From: Bacteroidota bacterium
Lineage (GTDB): Bacteria; Bacteroidota; Rhodothermia; Rhodothermales; UBA10348
Reading direction: 5' to 3'
NCBI GenBank assembly: GCA_018623785.1
Contig: JAAZVD010000055.1
Span: 1 to 8,257 of the forward strand
Length of the DNA: 8,257 nucleotides
Made by a program: the position numbers and the translations under genes
In this document: positions 1-6,293 of the stretch, piece by piece
Position numbering within the stretch: position 1 is the first letter of the stretch
Layout: each line of letters starts with the position of its first letter
The notes under the pieces: model-generated
The model's database searches: none
What the model was told of the DNA's origin: nothing
Seen by the model: the letters and a program-made list of their open reading frames with translations, nothing else

Positions 1-1377
1 GAGAAGCTCACAGCCGAGGAAATACCCACGGATCCTTCAACGTGGACTATGACCTCCGCAGATCAGCTCTTTTTTGATTTGGTTGATGCGGCCCACGACC
101 GCGGGATGAAAATCGTGATTGATGTCTCCTGGAACCACACCGGTATTCGCTTTTGGGCATGGCAGGATATTCTGAAAAACCAGTCTGCTTCTCCTTACGT
201 CGATTGGTACCGGATAGATCGGTTGGACGATCCCGGCACGGAGGAGGATGAGTTTGCATATCGCGGCTGGGCCGGCGTTCCCGAGCTTCCGGAATGGACC
301 AAGGTGGGTGTGCCTGATGGATATGATGGTGGCCCGGTGGATGGCAATCTGCATCCGGAGGTAAAGGAGCACATTTTCAATGTCACGGCACGCTGGCTGG
401 ATCCAAATGGTGATGGGGATCCGTCAGACGGCATTGACGGTTTTCGACTGGATGTTGCTGAAAAAGTACCGCTGGGGTTTTGGCGGGAGTACCGCGCTTT
501 TGTTCGCTCCATCAACCCCGAGGCGTACCTGATTGGCGAAATATGGTGGGAGGATTGGCCGGACACCATGCTTGACCCCAAGCCATGGTTACAGGATGCA
601 TTTGATGCTGTCATGCACTATCGGTGGTACATGCCCACGCGAAGCTTGTTTACTGGTGCACCGCCTTTTGTTACCCCGTCAGATTGGGTAGCGCACATGG
701 ATTCCGTTGAGGCGGGTATTGATCAGGAAAACATGCGCTCTTTCATGAATCTGGCAGCCAGTCACGATTCGCCCCGATTCTCTACCTCCATGCACAATCC
801 ACATGGATACAAATACGAAATGGGTAGGCGGGATAATCCTTCCCTTGCAGACTCCAGGCCCGCTAGTCAGACGCAGCAATCGATGCGGATGCTACTTATA
901 CAGCAGTTTACCTGGAAAGGTAGTCCGCATATCTGGAACGGAGACGAGCTGGGTATGTGGGGCGGTGATGATCCCGATAATCGAAAGCCCATCTGGTGGC
1001 CGGACCTGGTATTTGATCCGGAGGCAGTCACTCCCGAAGGCATGGCCAAAGAGCCCGTAGAAGTCTACGGTGACCTAGAGTGGTTGGCGTATTACCGCCG
1101 CCTGGCCGCAATGCGAAGAGAGTTCAAGGACGCCTTGGCCTGGGGAGATGTTGCAGACATACGAGCCGATGACGCGCGTGGCCTGTTGTCCTATGTGAGA
1201 GAGGGGCGCAGTAACCGACTCCGTGTCGTATTCAATCTTTCGGATATGGGACAGGAGACAGGAGTAGAGCCGGGTAGTATCGTGGTGCAGACTGGTGACG
1301 TGCGTATAGATGATGACGGTTCATCTGCAATGTTGGTCATGCCACCACGATCCGCTGCCGTGGTGCTGCTGAAATAG
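1..1377 (+). CDS. GH13 alpha-amylase-family glycosidase (maltodextrin/cyclomaltodextrinase-like), 5' end cut off
   Basis: This is the C-terminal 458 residues of a retaining alpha-glucan hydrolase or transferase. The reading frame is open from base 1. The Met at position 49 is internal, because the family-like stretch DPSTWTMTSADQLFF precedes it, so the true start lies outside the window. All four GH13 signature regions are intact: region I DVSWNH (121-138), region II GFRLD with the nucleophile Asp at 451-453, region III GEIWWE with the acid/base Glu at 538-540, and region IV SHDSPR with the His-Asp pair at 763-768. The motif GDELGMWGGDDPDNRKP starts near base 940. An Asp-rich loop (DPNGDGDPSDGIDG, 400-441) lies just before region II. 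A beta-sandwich-like C domain ends at VVLLK and TAG. The motifs suit neopullulanase or cyclomaltodextrinase-type enzymes acting on alpha-1,4-glucans. The exact specificity, and whether the protein is secreted, cannot be read without the N-terminus. Confidence 0.93.
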   Translation, partial: EKLTAEEIPTDPSTWTMTSADQLFFDLVDAAHDRGMKIVIDVSWNHTGIRFWAWQDILKNQSASPYVDWYRIDRLDDPGTEEDEFAYRGWAGVPELPEWTKVGVPDGYDGGPVDGNLHPEVKEHIFNVTARWLDPNGDGDPSDGIDGFRLDVAEKVPLGFWREYRAFVRSINPEAYLIGEIWWEDWPDTMLDPKPWLQDAFDAVMHYRWYMPTRSLFTGAPPFVTPSDWVAHMDSVEAGIDQENMRSFMNLAASHDSPRFSTSMHNPHGYKYEMGRRDNPSLADSRPASQTQQSMRMLLIQQFTWKGSPHIWNGDELGMWGGDDPDNRKPIWWPDLVFDPEAVTPEGMAKEPVEVYGDLEWLAYYRRLAAMRREFKDALAWGDVADIRADDARGLLSYVREGRSNRLRVVFNLSDMGQETGVEPGSIVVQTGDVRIDDDGSSAMLVMPPRSAAVVLLK

Positions 1378-1437
1378 CATTGTAAGGGGCCCATCGGACG
1401 TAAGCTATTGTCACAATTGGCGAGTGCGAAGCAAATG

Positions 1438-1449
1438 GTAAGCGCTTAC
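1438..1449. promoter_or_regulatory. LacI/CcpA-family operator-like palindrome, copy 1
   Basis: GTAAGCGCTTAC is a perfect 12-bp palindrome with a central CG. This is the hallmark of operators bound by LacI-family sugar repressors, and it resembles the Gram-positive cre consensus. The bases just outside it do not extend the symmetry. It lies 61 bases after the GH13 stop and about 97 bases upstream of the -33 element of the promoter candidate. That is a plausible auxiliary position for DNA looping with copy 2. The regulator gene is not in the window. Confidence 0.8.
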
Positions 1450-1504
1450 TCATAAAACCGTTCGATGAACGAAAATACTGCTGTCGCAGAAGGAGATAGG
1501 ATCG

Positions 1505-1531
1505 GGTTTTGGAGCTGTCAGCCTCAAAAGC
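1505..1531. repeat. Imperfect 27-bp inverted repeat upstream of the promoter
   Basis: The arms GGTTTTGGAGCTG and CAGCCTCAAAAGC are inverted around a single T at 1518, with three mismatched positions out of thirteen. The dyad ends 14 bases before the -33 element, so it could be a binding site for a dimeric regulator. As RNA it would fold only partly. It is not followed by a T-tract, so it is not a terminator. Function is unknown and the imperfect symmetry may be chance. Confidence 0.35.
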
Positions 1532-1545
1532 AACCGTGAGCGCGA

Positions 1546-1578
1546 TTTGATTAGAAAGTATCTTATGTATTACCTTTG
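1546..1578 (+). promoter_or_regulatory. Bacteroidota-type promoter (TTTG -33 / TACCTTTG -7)
   Basis: TTTG at 1546-1549 and TACCTTTG at 1571-1578 match the -33 (TTTG) and -7 (TAnnTTTG) elements known for primary-sigma promoters of Bacteroides and Flavobacterium. The 21-nt spacing is within the reported range. Transcription would start near 1582-1586, leaving a leader of about 175 nt before the chaperone start at 1759. The second operator falls roughly 20-30 bases downstream of that start, where a bound repressor could block initiation or elongation. This is pattern matching only. Confidence 0.65.
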
Positions 1579-1603
1579 TGTGTCGTCTGCACGCCTATCA
1601 AAT

Positions 1604-1615
1604 GTAAGCGCTTAC
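1604..1615. promoter_or_regulatory. LacI/CcpA-family operator-like palindrome, copy 2
   Basis: This is a second exact copy of GTAAGCGCTTAC, here in the context TGTAAGCGCTTACT, which fits the LacI/CcpA-type TGTAANCGNTTACA pattern at all but the last base. Its centre is 166 bp from that of copy 1. It lies just downstream of the Bacteroidota-type promoter and directly abuts the -35-like box of the alternative promoter, so it would interfere with either. Two identical 12-bp palindromes in one short gap are very unlikely by chance. Confidence 0.85.
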
Positions 1616-1644
1616 TTGTCTGATTTTAGCCCATATGGTACGAT
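1616..1644 (+). promoter_or_regulatory. Alternative sigma70-like promoter (TTGTCT - 17 nt - TACGAT)
   Basis: TTGTCT (1616-1621) and TACGAT (1639-1644) each match four of six bases of the classical -35 and -10 hexamers, at the ideal 17-nt spacing. The start would lie near 1651. Operator copy 2 touches its upstream edge. If the host uses the Bacteroidota sigma factor, the upstream TTTG/TACCTTTG pair is the better candidate. Confidence 0.3.
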
Positions 1645-1655
1645 CCGGTGTGATC

Positions 1656-1691
1656 AAAGGAGTATCTGCAGTGCTCGTGGAAAGGGTGTAG
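1656..1691 (+). other. Shine-Dalgarno-like AAAGGAG with six-codon leader ORF
   Basis: AAAGGAG at 1656-1662 is the best ribosome-binding-site match seen upstream of the chaperone gene, yet it is about 97 bases from that gene's ATG. Eight bases downstream is a GTG opening a six-codon ORF that ends at TAG 1689-1691. It could be a leader peptide, or the purine run may be fortuitous. The reading frame of the chaperone is closed upstream by TGA at 1747-1749, so this site cannot serve a longer form of that protein. Confidence 0.25.
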
Positions 1692-1758
1692 AGCCGTTTG
1701 TCAAGCAGCGTTTGTCGCGCCTGCCGATGGTTCCTCCTGTCGGCGCTGAGTTTTGATC

Positions 1759-3456
1759 ATGGTCAAGCGATCTGTCATATCCGCGTTCTTCGTGCTGGCT
1801 GTGTCCGCTGTTTGGATCGGCGCAGCTGACTCGTTAGCCAACCAGGAAGATGAGCCTTGGGTGGCATCGATCGGGGCCAACAAAGTGTACCTTGCTGATT
1901 ATAGGGATGCATATCGTTCCTATATCCTTTCTACTGGCCTTCCGGATACCCCGCAACGCAGATCTGACTTTCTCGAGCGCATGATATCCATGCGTCTGAT
2001 GGCACTGGATGCCGAGGGCCGCCGCTTGGGTACGACCCCTGAGGCGGAGTTGCAACGGGAGCGTGCGTGGCACAAGCTATTGATTGAGGGGTATGTCACA
2101 TCGAATGTTCTTGGCCCCATTGGCGTGAGCGATCAAGAGCTTCGGGAGATGTTTGTCCGCGTCAACACGCGCTGGAAGGCCAGTCACTTGTATGCAGGAA
2201 CGCTGGCTGAGGCAACTGACCTTTGGGATCGTCTCCAAGTCGGTGCTTCTTTTGAGGAACTGGCCGCTGAGGTTTTTGTGGATGAGGAGCTGCGGACAGG
2301 CGGAGGCTACCTAGGAGAGTTTGGTTTTGACGAAATGGACCGAGGTTTTGAGGACGCCGTGTTCGGGATGGAGCCCGGAGACGTCTCACGACCGGTGCGT
2401 ACAGCGCAAGGGTACTCGATTATTCGGTTGGAGGATCGGTTTACGCAGCCGGTGCTGACCGAGAGCGAGTTCGCGAGTCGTATTGGGGGCCTTACTCGCT
2501 ACGTTCTGGTAAGGAAACACCAGGCAGCCCGCGATCAGCTACGATCTGATATCCTGGGAGAACTCGCTCCCGAATTTAGCGAGGTGGCCCTGAAAGCGCT
2601 TTTGCAGTACATCGAGGGGACCAGTCCTATAGGCGGCGAAGGAGCCCTGCAACCTGAGACTATCCTTGTTTCCCACAGTAGGGGGGAGATGACAGTGGAA
2701 GCCTTCCTGACGGCGTCGATGTTGACCTCGGAGGCTCAGCGGTCAGCCGTAGACGATGTCTCTTCGCTCCAGGACTTTGTTGAGGGCCTGTTGATCAGGC
2801 AAGTAATCCTCGATCGGGCGAATGAGGCCGGCATAGCGCAGACATCCGCTTTTGAAATCGCTTTGCGAAGAGCCGAGAACGATATTCTCTACGAAGCGGC
2901 TTGGCAAGATCTCCAGAACAATATCCTGGTGCCAGATGACTCTATCCAAGCGCACATTGCACGGTTTCCAGAAGAATTCAGGTCACCGGCACGTGTTCGG
3001 GTTCGGGAGATCCTGGTTTCAGATGCCAGCAAGGCAACGGCACTTGCCCAAACGGTTACCGCTTCGAACTTTGCGGCCATGGCTGCCAGCCATTCCATTC
3101 GTGATGGCGCAGCTTCCAACGGTGGTGACCTTGGCTATGTTACCCGTGCCCAACTGGGGCAGGTAGCGCTTCCGGTTTTTGAGGCCTCTACAGGAGAGAT
3201 CGTTGGACCCCTGTCGGTCGGGGGGCGTCATGCACTGTTCCAAGTTTTAGATAAAATGCCTGAAAGGGCTTCCACACTGGAAGAGGGGCGTGAGCAGGTT
3301 GAGGAGCAATTGAAGGCCGCTTGGACCAGGAAAGCGGTACGAGAGCGGGTTGCCAAGCTTAGGGAGCGCCACACAGTAGAGAAAAACCTGAATCTGCTGG
3401 ACGACCTGACGTTGAGATCTCCAGACACTTCATCCGTAGCCCCGTCGACGCCATGA
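1759..3456 (+). CDS. SurA-like periplasmic peptidyl-prolyl isomerase/chaperone with two parvulin domains
   Basis: The protein is 565 residues from ATG 1759. An in-frame TTG at 1753 is also possible, and TGA at 1747-1749 limits any longer form. It begins with a signal peptide (MVKR, then a hydrophobic stretch to about residue 23, likely cleaved near LA|NQ, with no lipobox Cys). A SurA-type helical N-terminal domain spans about 35-130. Parvulin domain 1 is about 137-227 and parvulin domain 2 about 411-500, with a helical linker between them and a charged helical tail. Parvulin landmarks include GGGYLGEF (181-188), GDVSRPV...GYSII and GGDLGY (455-460). The domain 1 HII-type motif reads SII, and domain 2 has REILV where HILV is usual, so catalysis may be weak. 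SurA-type proteins escort outer-membrane proteins through the periplasm. The stop overlaps the receptor start (ATGA at 3453-3456), which suggests translational coupling and a dedicated role for that barrel. No clear RBS precedes the start. Confidence 0.9.
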   Translation: MVKRSVISAFFVLAVSAVWIGAADSLANQEDEPWVASIGANKVYLADYRDAYRSYILSTGLPDTPQRRSDFLERMISMRLMALDAEGRRLGTTPEAELQRERAWHKLLIEGYVTSNVLGPIGVSDQELREMFVRVNTRWKASHLYAGTLAEATDLWDRLQVGASFEELAAEVFVDEELRTGGGYLGEFGFDEMDRGFEDAVFGMEPGDVSRPVRTAQGYSIIRLEDRFTQPVLTESEFASRIGGLTRYVLVRKHQAARDQLRSDILGELAPEFSEVALKALLQYIEGTSPIGGEGALQPETILVSHSRGEMTVEAFLTASMLTSEAQRSAVDDVSSLQDFVEGLLIRQVILDRANEAGIAQTSAFEIALRRAENDILYEAAWQDLQNNILVPDDSIQAHIARFPEEFRSPARVRVREILVSDASKATALAQTVTASNFAAMAASHSIRDGAASNGGDLGYVTRAQLGQVALPVFEASTGEIVGPLSVGGRHALFQVLDKMPERASTLEEGREQVEEQLKAAWTRKAVRERVAKLRERHTVEKNLNLLDDLTLRSPDTSSVAPSTP

Positions 3457-6293
3457 GGAAACTCTGTACCATCGTATTGTTATTGGTTGGCGCACTGATC
3501 CTGCCGATGACCGGTTTTGCGCAGACCGGTAAAATTGTGGGTACTGTTACCGATGCATCCACGGGAGATCCGCTTCCGGGTGTCAATGTGTACTTGGATG
3601 GAACAACGCAGGGCACGTCTACGGACTTCGATGGCAAATACGTGATCATCGGCGTCCGGCCGGGCTCTTACACGCTTGTTGCTTCCTACATCAGTTTCGC
3701 TACTCAGCGGGTTGAAGGGGTGCAGGTCAGTCTGGACCTCACAACGACCATCAATTTCCAGCTGTCTGAGGAGATACTGGTGGGAGAGGAGGTCGTCGTC
3801 GTTGCCGAAGCGGTAGCGGTCAAAAAGGATCTTACGAGCTCCGAGTCCAGGGTAACCTCAGAGACCATTGATAAACTCCCGGTGACAGAGCTCGGACAGG
3901 TGCTCGAGGTACAGGCAGGCATTACCAATCGAGGCGGCTTGCATGTGCGAGGCGGTCGTTCGAGTGAAGTGATTTACATGGTGGATGGCGTCCCCGTTTC
4001 AGACAGCTATGATGGCTCTTCCACGGTTCAGCTGGAAAATGATGGCATCGAAGAATTGCAGGTCGTTTCCGGTACGTTCAATGCGGAATACGGGAATGCA
4101 ATGTCGGGGGTCATCAACATTGTCACGAAAGAGGGGCGTTCTGACCGTTTCGGTGGATCGGTGTCGATGCACTCTGGCGCCTATGCAGCCACAGGCAGCG
4201 GTGGGAGTGACTATATCCGGGGCTTGAGCGCCGATGACTACACAAGCCAGGGCGTTCAGTACAGGGATGTGGATCCGTACTCCTACCTGCCTTTCAATCC
4301 GGGGCACTATTCAAACGCGTCGGTAACGTTGGAGGGACCGGTCTGGAAGGATCGTATTACTGTTTTCATGCTGGGTCGCTATTTCCAGAATGATGGCTGG
4401 TTCTATGGCGCCAATATTTTCAACCCAGACGGTACGCCCGGGGACAGCTCCCTCGTGGCCATGGACAATTTTGAGAAGTTGAGCTGGCAGACCAATCTGA
4501 AGGTCAGGCTCTCCCAGAAGCTTATCCTGAACCTGTCAGGTCAGGGATCCGGCTCCGAGTCACGTAGCGGGGATTTTTACCGTCGGTGGTCTCCTCAAGG
4601 TCGTGGACGCTACACCGATAGCGGTATGAACCTACGGGCCAAACTGACGCATCTGGTCAGTAACACCACGTTTTACACGTTCGACATATCCAGCACGCGG
4701 CGGGATCTGACTTCCCGGTTATTCCCTGAATACAATGACCCGCGGTATGTGGATTTCGATATTAATCCGCCAGACTCAGTATGCTCGGAATCCGGTTGCT
4801 CAGCCGTTCCGACAGGGGGTGGAAGGTTTGGGCGTGGCGGCACAGACCTGGGGAGAGGCACACGGTATTCCAACGCCTTTCTGATCAAGGGCGATCTCTC
4901 GAGTCAGGTGGGTGAGCATCATCTGATAAAGACAGGTTTCCAGTTCAAGCGCGACGATCTCGGTATCAGCGGATATCAATTGCAGCAGGCCGTGGATGAA
5001 AATGGTGCTGCTCTGACAGGGGCAAATTTCGTTCCGCGTATTCCTGAACGGACGTCGTCTGCTTTCTTGGAATTCAGCGAAATAAGGCCTCAGTCGTTCA
5101 GCGCGTATGTGCAGGACAAGATTGAATATGATGCCATCATCATCAATGCGGGCATTCGCTACGACTACTTCAACGCGAACGAGGAAGTACCGGCCGACAA
5201 GGAGGATCCGAATATTTTCAGTCCCCTGAAAAAGATCAATCAGTACAATGACACAAATGGTACTGGATTCATAGAGCCGGAAGAGGAGAACGTCGAGAAT
5301 CGCAAGACACTGGCACAGCGGGAGGCGTATTGGTGGCGTAGTGTGGACGCCAAGTCTACAATTTCGCCAAGGCTGGGAGTGGCCTATCCGATTACGGAGG
5401 CCGGTGTCATCCACTTCTCCTACGGTTTGTTTTTCCAGATTCCCACCAATGATCGTTTGTTTGAGTCGTACGGCTACAAAATCCCCTCGCTCTCTGGCAC
5501 CTATGGTCCCTACGGCAACCCGGATTTGGAGCCTCAAAAGACTACCATGTACGAGATCGGGTTGAAGCAGGGGTTCGGAGAGTACGTCATCGATGTGACG
5601 GGTTATTACCGGGACGTTCGGAATTGGGTGTCAACGTCTCCCGTCATTTTGACGGCACTTCCGGGTGTTCAATACGTGGTGTACGCCAATAGGGATTATG
5701 CAAACACGCGGGGCCTGACCGTCAGTTTCCGGCGCAATTTTGTGGACGGCTGGGGATTCGATGCATCCTACACGGCGCAGGTAGCGGAGGGTTCGAATTC
5801 GAATCCGGCCGACGAGTTTTTTGCCTCCCAGGGTAACGCTGAGAAGAGGTTGGCCCTGTTGCCCTTGAACTGGGACCAACGTCACAAAATTGCGGGGGCA
5901 TTCTATCTGGGAGGCGATAATTGGGGCGCGTCTACTCGCTTCCGGATCGGTTCCGGATTTCCGTACTCGCCATCCTTTGTGGAGGCTACCCTGGCTGGCA
6001 ACGATGTGCCGCCAGAGTATCCGACCAACTCACGTCGCATTCCATTTACCTACGAGTTCGATGCCAACGTGTATTACGAGTTCGACATGGGTAGGGTGCG
6101 CCCGCGCATTTTTGTGGACCTCTTCAACGTATTTGACACCCGCAATGTAACCGGTGTCTATTCGGACACCGGGGAGCCCGACGTAACCCTGCAGCAATTC
6201 CAGTTGGGTTCTTACGATCCCGGCTATTTCGTACGGCCGTTCCACTATGTTGAACCCCGGCGCATCCAGGCCGGCCTTGAAATCAAGTTCTGA
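3453..6293 (+). CDS. TonB-dependent outer-membrane receptor with carboxypeptidase-regulatory-like N-terminal domain
   Basis: This is a 946-residue energy-coupled outer-membrane importer. The order is: signal peptide (MRKLCTIVLLLVGALILPMTGFA, likely cut before Q24); a carboxypeptidase-D-regulatory-like beta-sandwich at about 27-105 (GKIVGTVTDASTGDPLPGVNV onward); a TonB-box-like hydrophobic run EEVVVVAEA (112-120); a plug at about 125-228 with LHVRGGRSSEVIYMVDGVPV, GTFNAEYGNAMSGVINIVT and similar hallmarks; then a 22-strand-type barrel ending in RRIQAGLEIKF with a terminal Phe. Extracellular-type loops carry a CSESGC pair followed by a Gly/Arg-rich stretch (residues 444-472) and an EF-hand-like loop DTNGTGFIEPEE (600-611). 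The domain layout resembles SusC or Oar-like receptors, but no SusD gene follows; the next gene overlaps by one base (TGATG). The substrate is not readable. The length is normal and the frame intact. Confidence 0.95.
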   Translation: MRKLCTIVLLLVGALILPMTGFAQTGKIVGTVTDASTGDPLPGVNVYLDGTTQGTSTDFDGKYVIIGVRPGSYTLVASYISFATQRVEGVQVSLDLTTTINFQLSEEILVGEEVVVVAEAVAVKKDLTSSESRVTSETIDKLPVTELGQVLEVQAGITNRGGLHVRGGRSSEVIYMVDGVPVSDSYDGSSTVQLENDGIEELQVVSGTFNAEYGNAMSGVINIVTKEGRSDRFGGSVSMHSGAYAATGSGGSDYIRGLSADDYTSQGVQYRDVDPYSYLPFNPGHYSNASVTLEGPVWKDRITVFMLGRYFQNDGWFYGANIFNPDGTPGDSSLVAMDNFEKLSWQTNLKVRLSQKLILNLSGQGSGSESRSGDFYRRWSPQGRGRYTDSGMNLRAKLTHLVSNTTFYTFDISSTRRDLTSRLFPEYNDPRYVDFDINPPDSVCSESGCSAVPTGGGRFGRGGTDLGRGTRYSNAFLIKGDLSSQVGEHHLIKTGFQFKRDDLGISGYQLQQAVDENGAALTGANFVPRIPERTSSAFLEFSEIRPQSFSAYVQDKIEYDAIIINAGIRYDYFNANEEVPADKEDPNIFSPLKKINQYNDTNGTGFIEPEEENVENRKTLAQREAYWWRSVDAKSTISPRLGVAYPITEAGVIHFSYGLFFQIPTNDRLFESYGYKIPSLSGTYGPYGNPDLEPQKTTMYEIGLKQGFGEYVIDVTGYYRDVRNWVSTSPVILTALPGVQYVVYANRDYANTRGLTVSFRRNFVDGWGFDASYTAQVAEGSNSNPADEFFASQGNAEKRLALLPLNWDQRHKIAGAFYLGGDNWGASTRFRIGSGFPYSPSFVEATLAGNDVPPEYPTNSRRIPFTYEFDANVYYEFDMGRVRPRIFVDLFNVFDTRNVTGVYSDTGEPDVTLQQFQLGSYDPGYFVRPFHYVEPRRIQAGLEIKF
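5250..5285 (+). other. EF-hand-like calcium loop inside the receptor barrel domain
   Basis: Residues 600-611 of the receptor, DTNGTGFIEPEE, fit the twelve-residue EF-hand loop pattern. Asp is at position 1, Asn at 3, Thr at 5, Gly at 6, Ile at 8 and Glu at 12. The segment is hydrophilic and lies between barrel-strand-like stretches, so it is probably an extracellular loop. Calcium binding is inferred from the pattern. Flanking helices of a true EF-hand are not obvious. Confidence 0.55.

Larger units (their letters stand above)
1378..1758. other. Regulatory intergenic region between the GH13 gene and the chaperone-receptor unit
   Basis: This 381-base gap holds no convincing protein gene. It contains two copies of the palindrome GTAAGCGCTTAC, an extra half-site GTAAGC at 1400-1405, a Bacteroidota-type promoter candidate, a sigma70-like promoter candidate, an imperfect 27-bp dyad and a Shine-Dalgarno-like AAAGGAG followed by a six-codon ORF. 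I found no hairpin with a following T-tract after the GH13 stop, so a factor-independent terminator for that gene is not evident. Because every flanking gene is on the + strand, the control elements most likely serve the downstream chaperone-receptor unit. Confidence 0.8.

Noticed and set aside
49..51. ATG as the start of the GH13 gene
   Set aside because: The frame is open upstream to base 1 with family-like residues, and a start here would remove the first strands of the catalytic barrel.
1408..1436. TTGTCA - 17 nt - GCAAAT as a promoter before operator copy 1
   Set aside because: The -10 match is poor, and the TTTG/TACCTTTG pair downstream is much better.
1459..1471. Small hairpin CGTTC-gat-GAACG after operator copy 1, considered as a terminator
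   Set aside because: The stem is only five base pairs with a three-base loop and no T-tract on the + strand.
1547..1756. 69-codon + strand ORF in the intergenic gap (starts MIRKYLMYYLCV)
   Set aside because: It overlaps the promoter candidates and operator, has no RBS, and its composition is not protein-like. It more likely just spans regulatory DNA.
4800..5537. 245-codon minus-strand ORF opposite the TonB receptor
   Set aside because: It lies wholly antisense to a well-supported receptor gene and has no recognisable motif or upstream signals. It is a shadow of the codon pattern.
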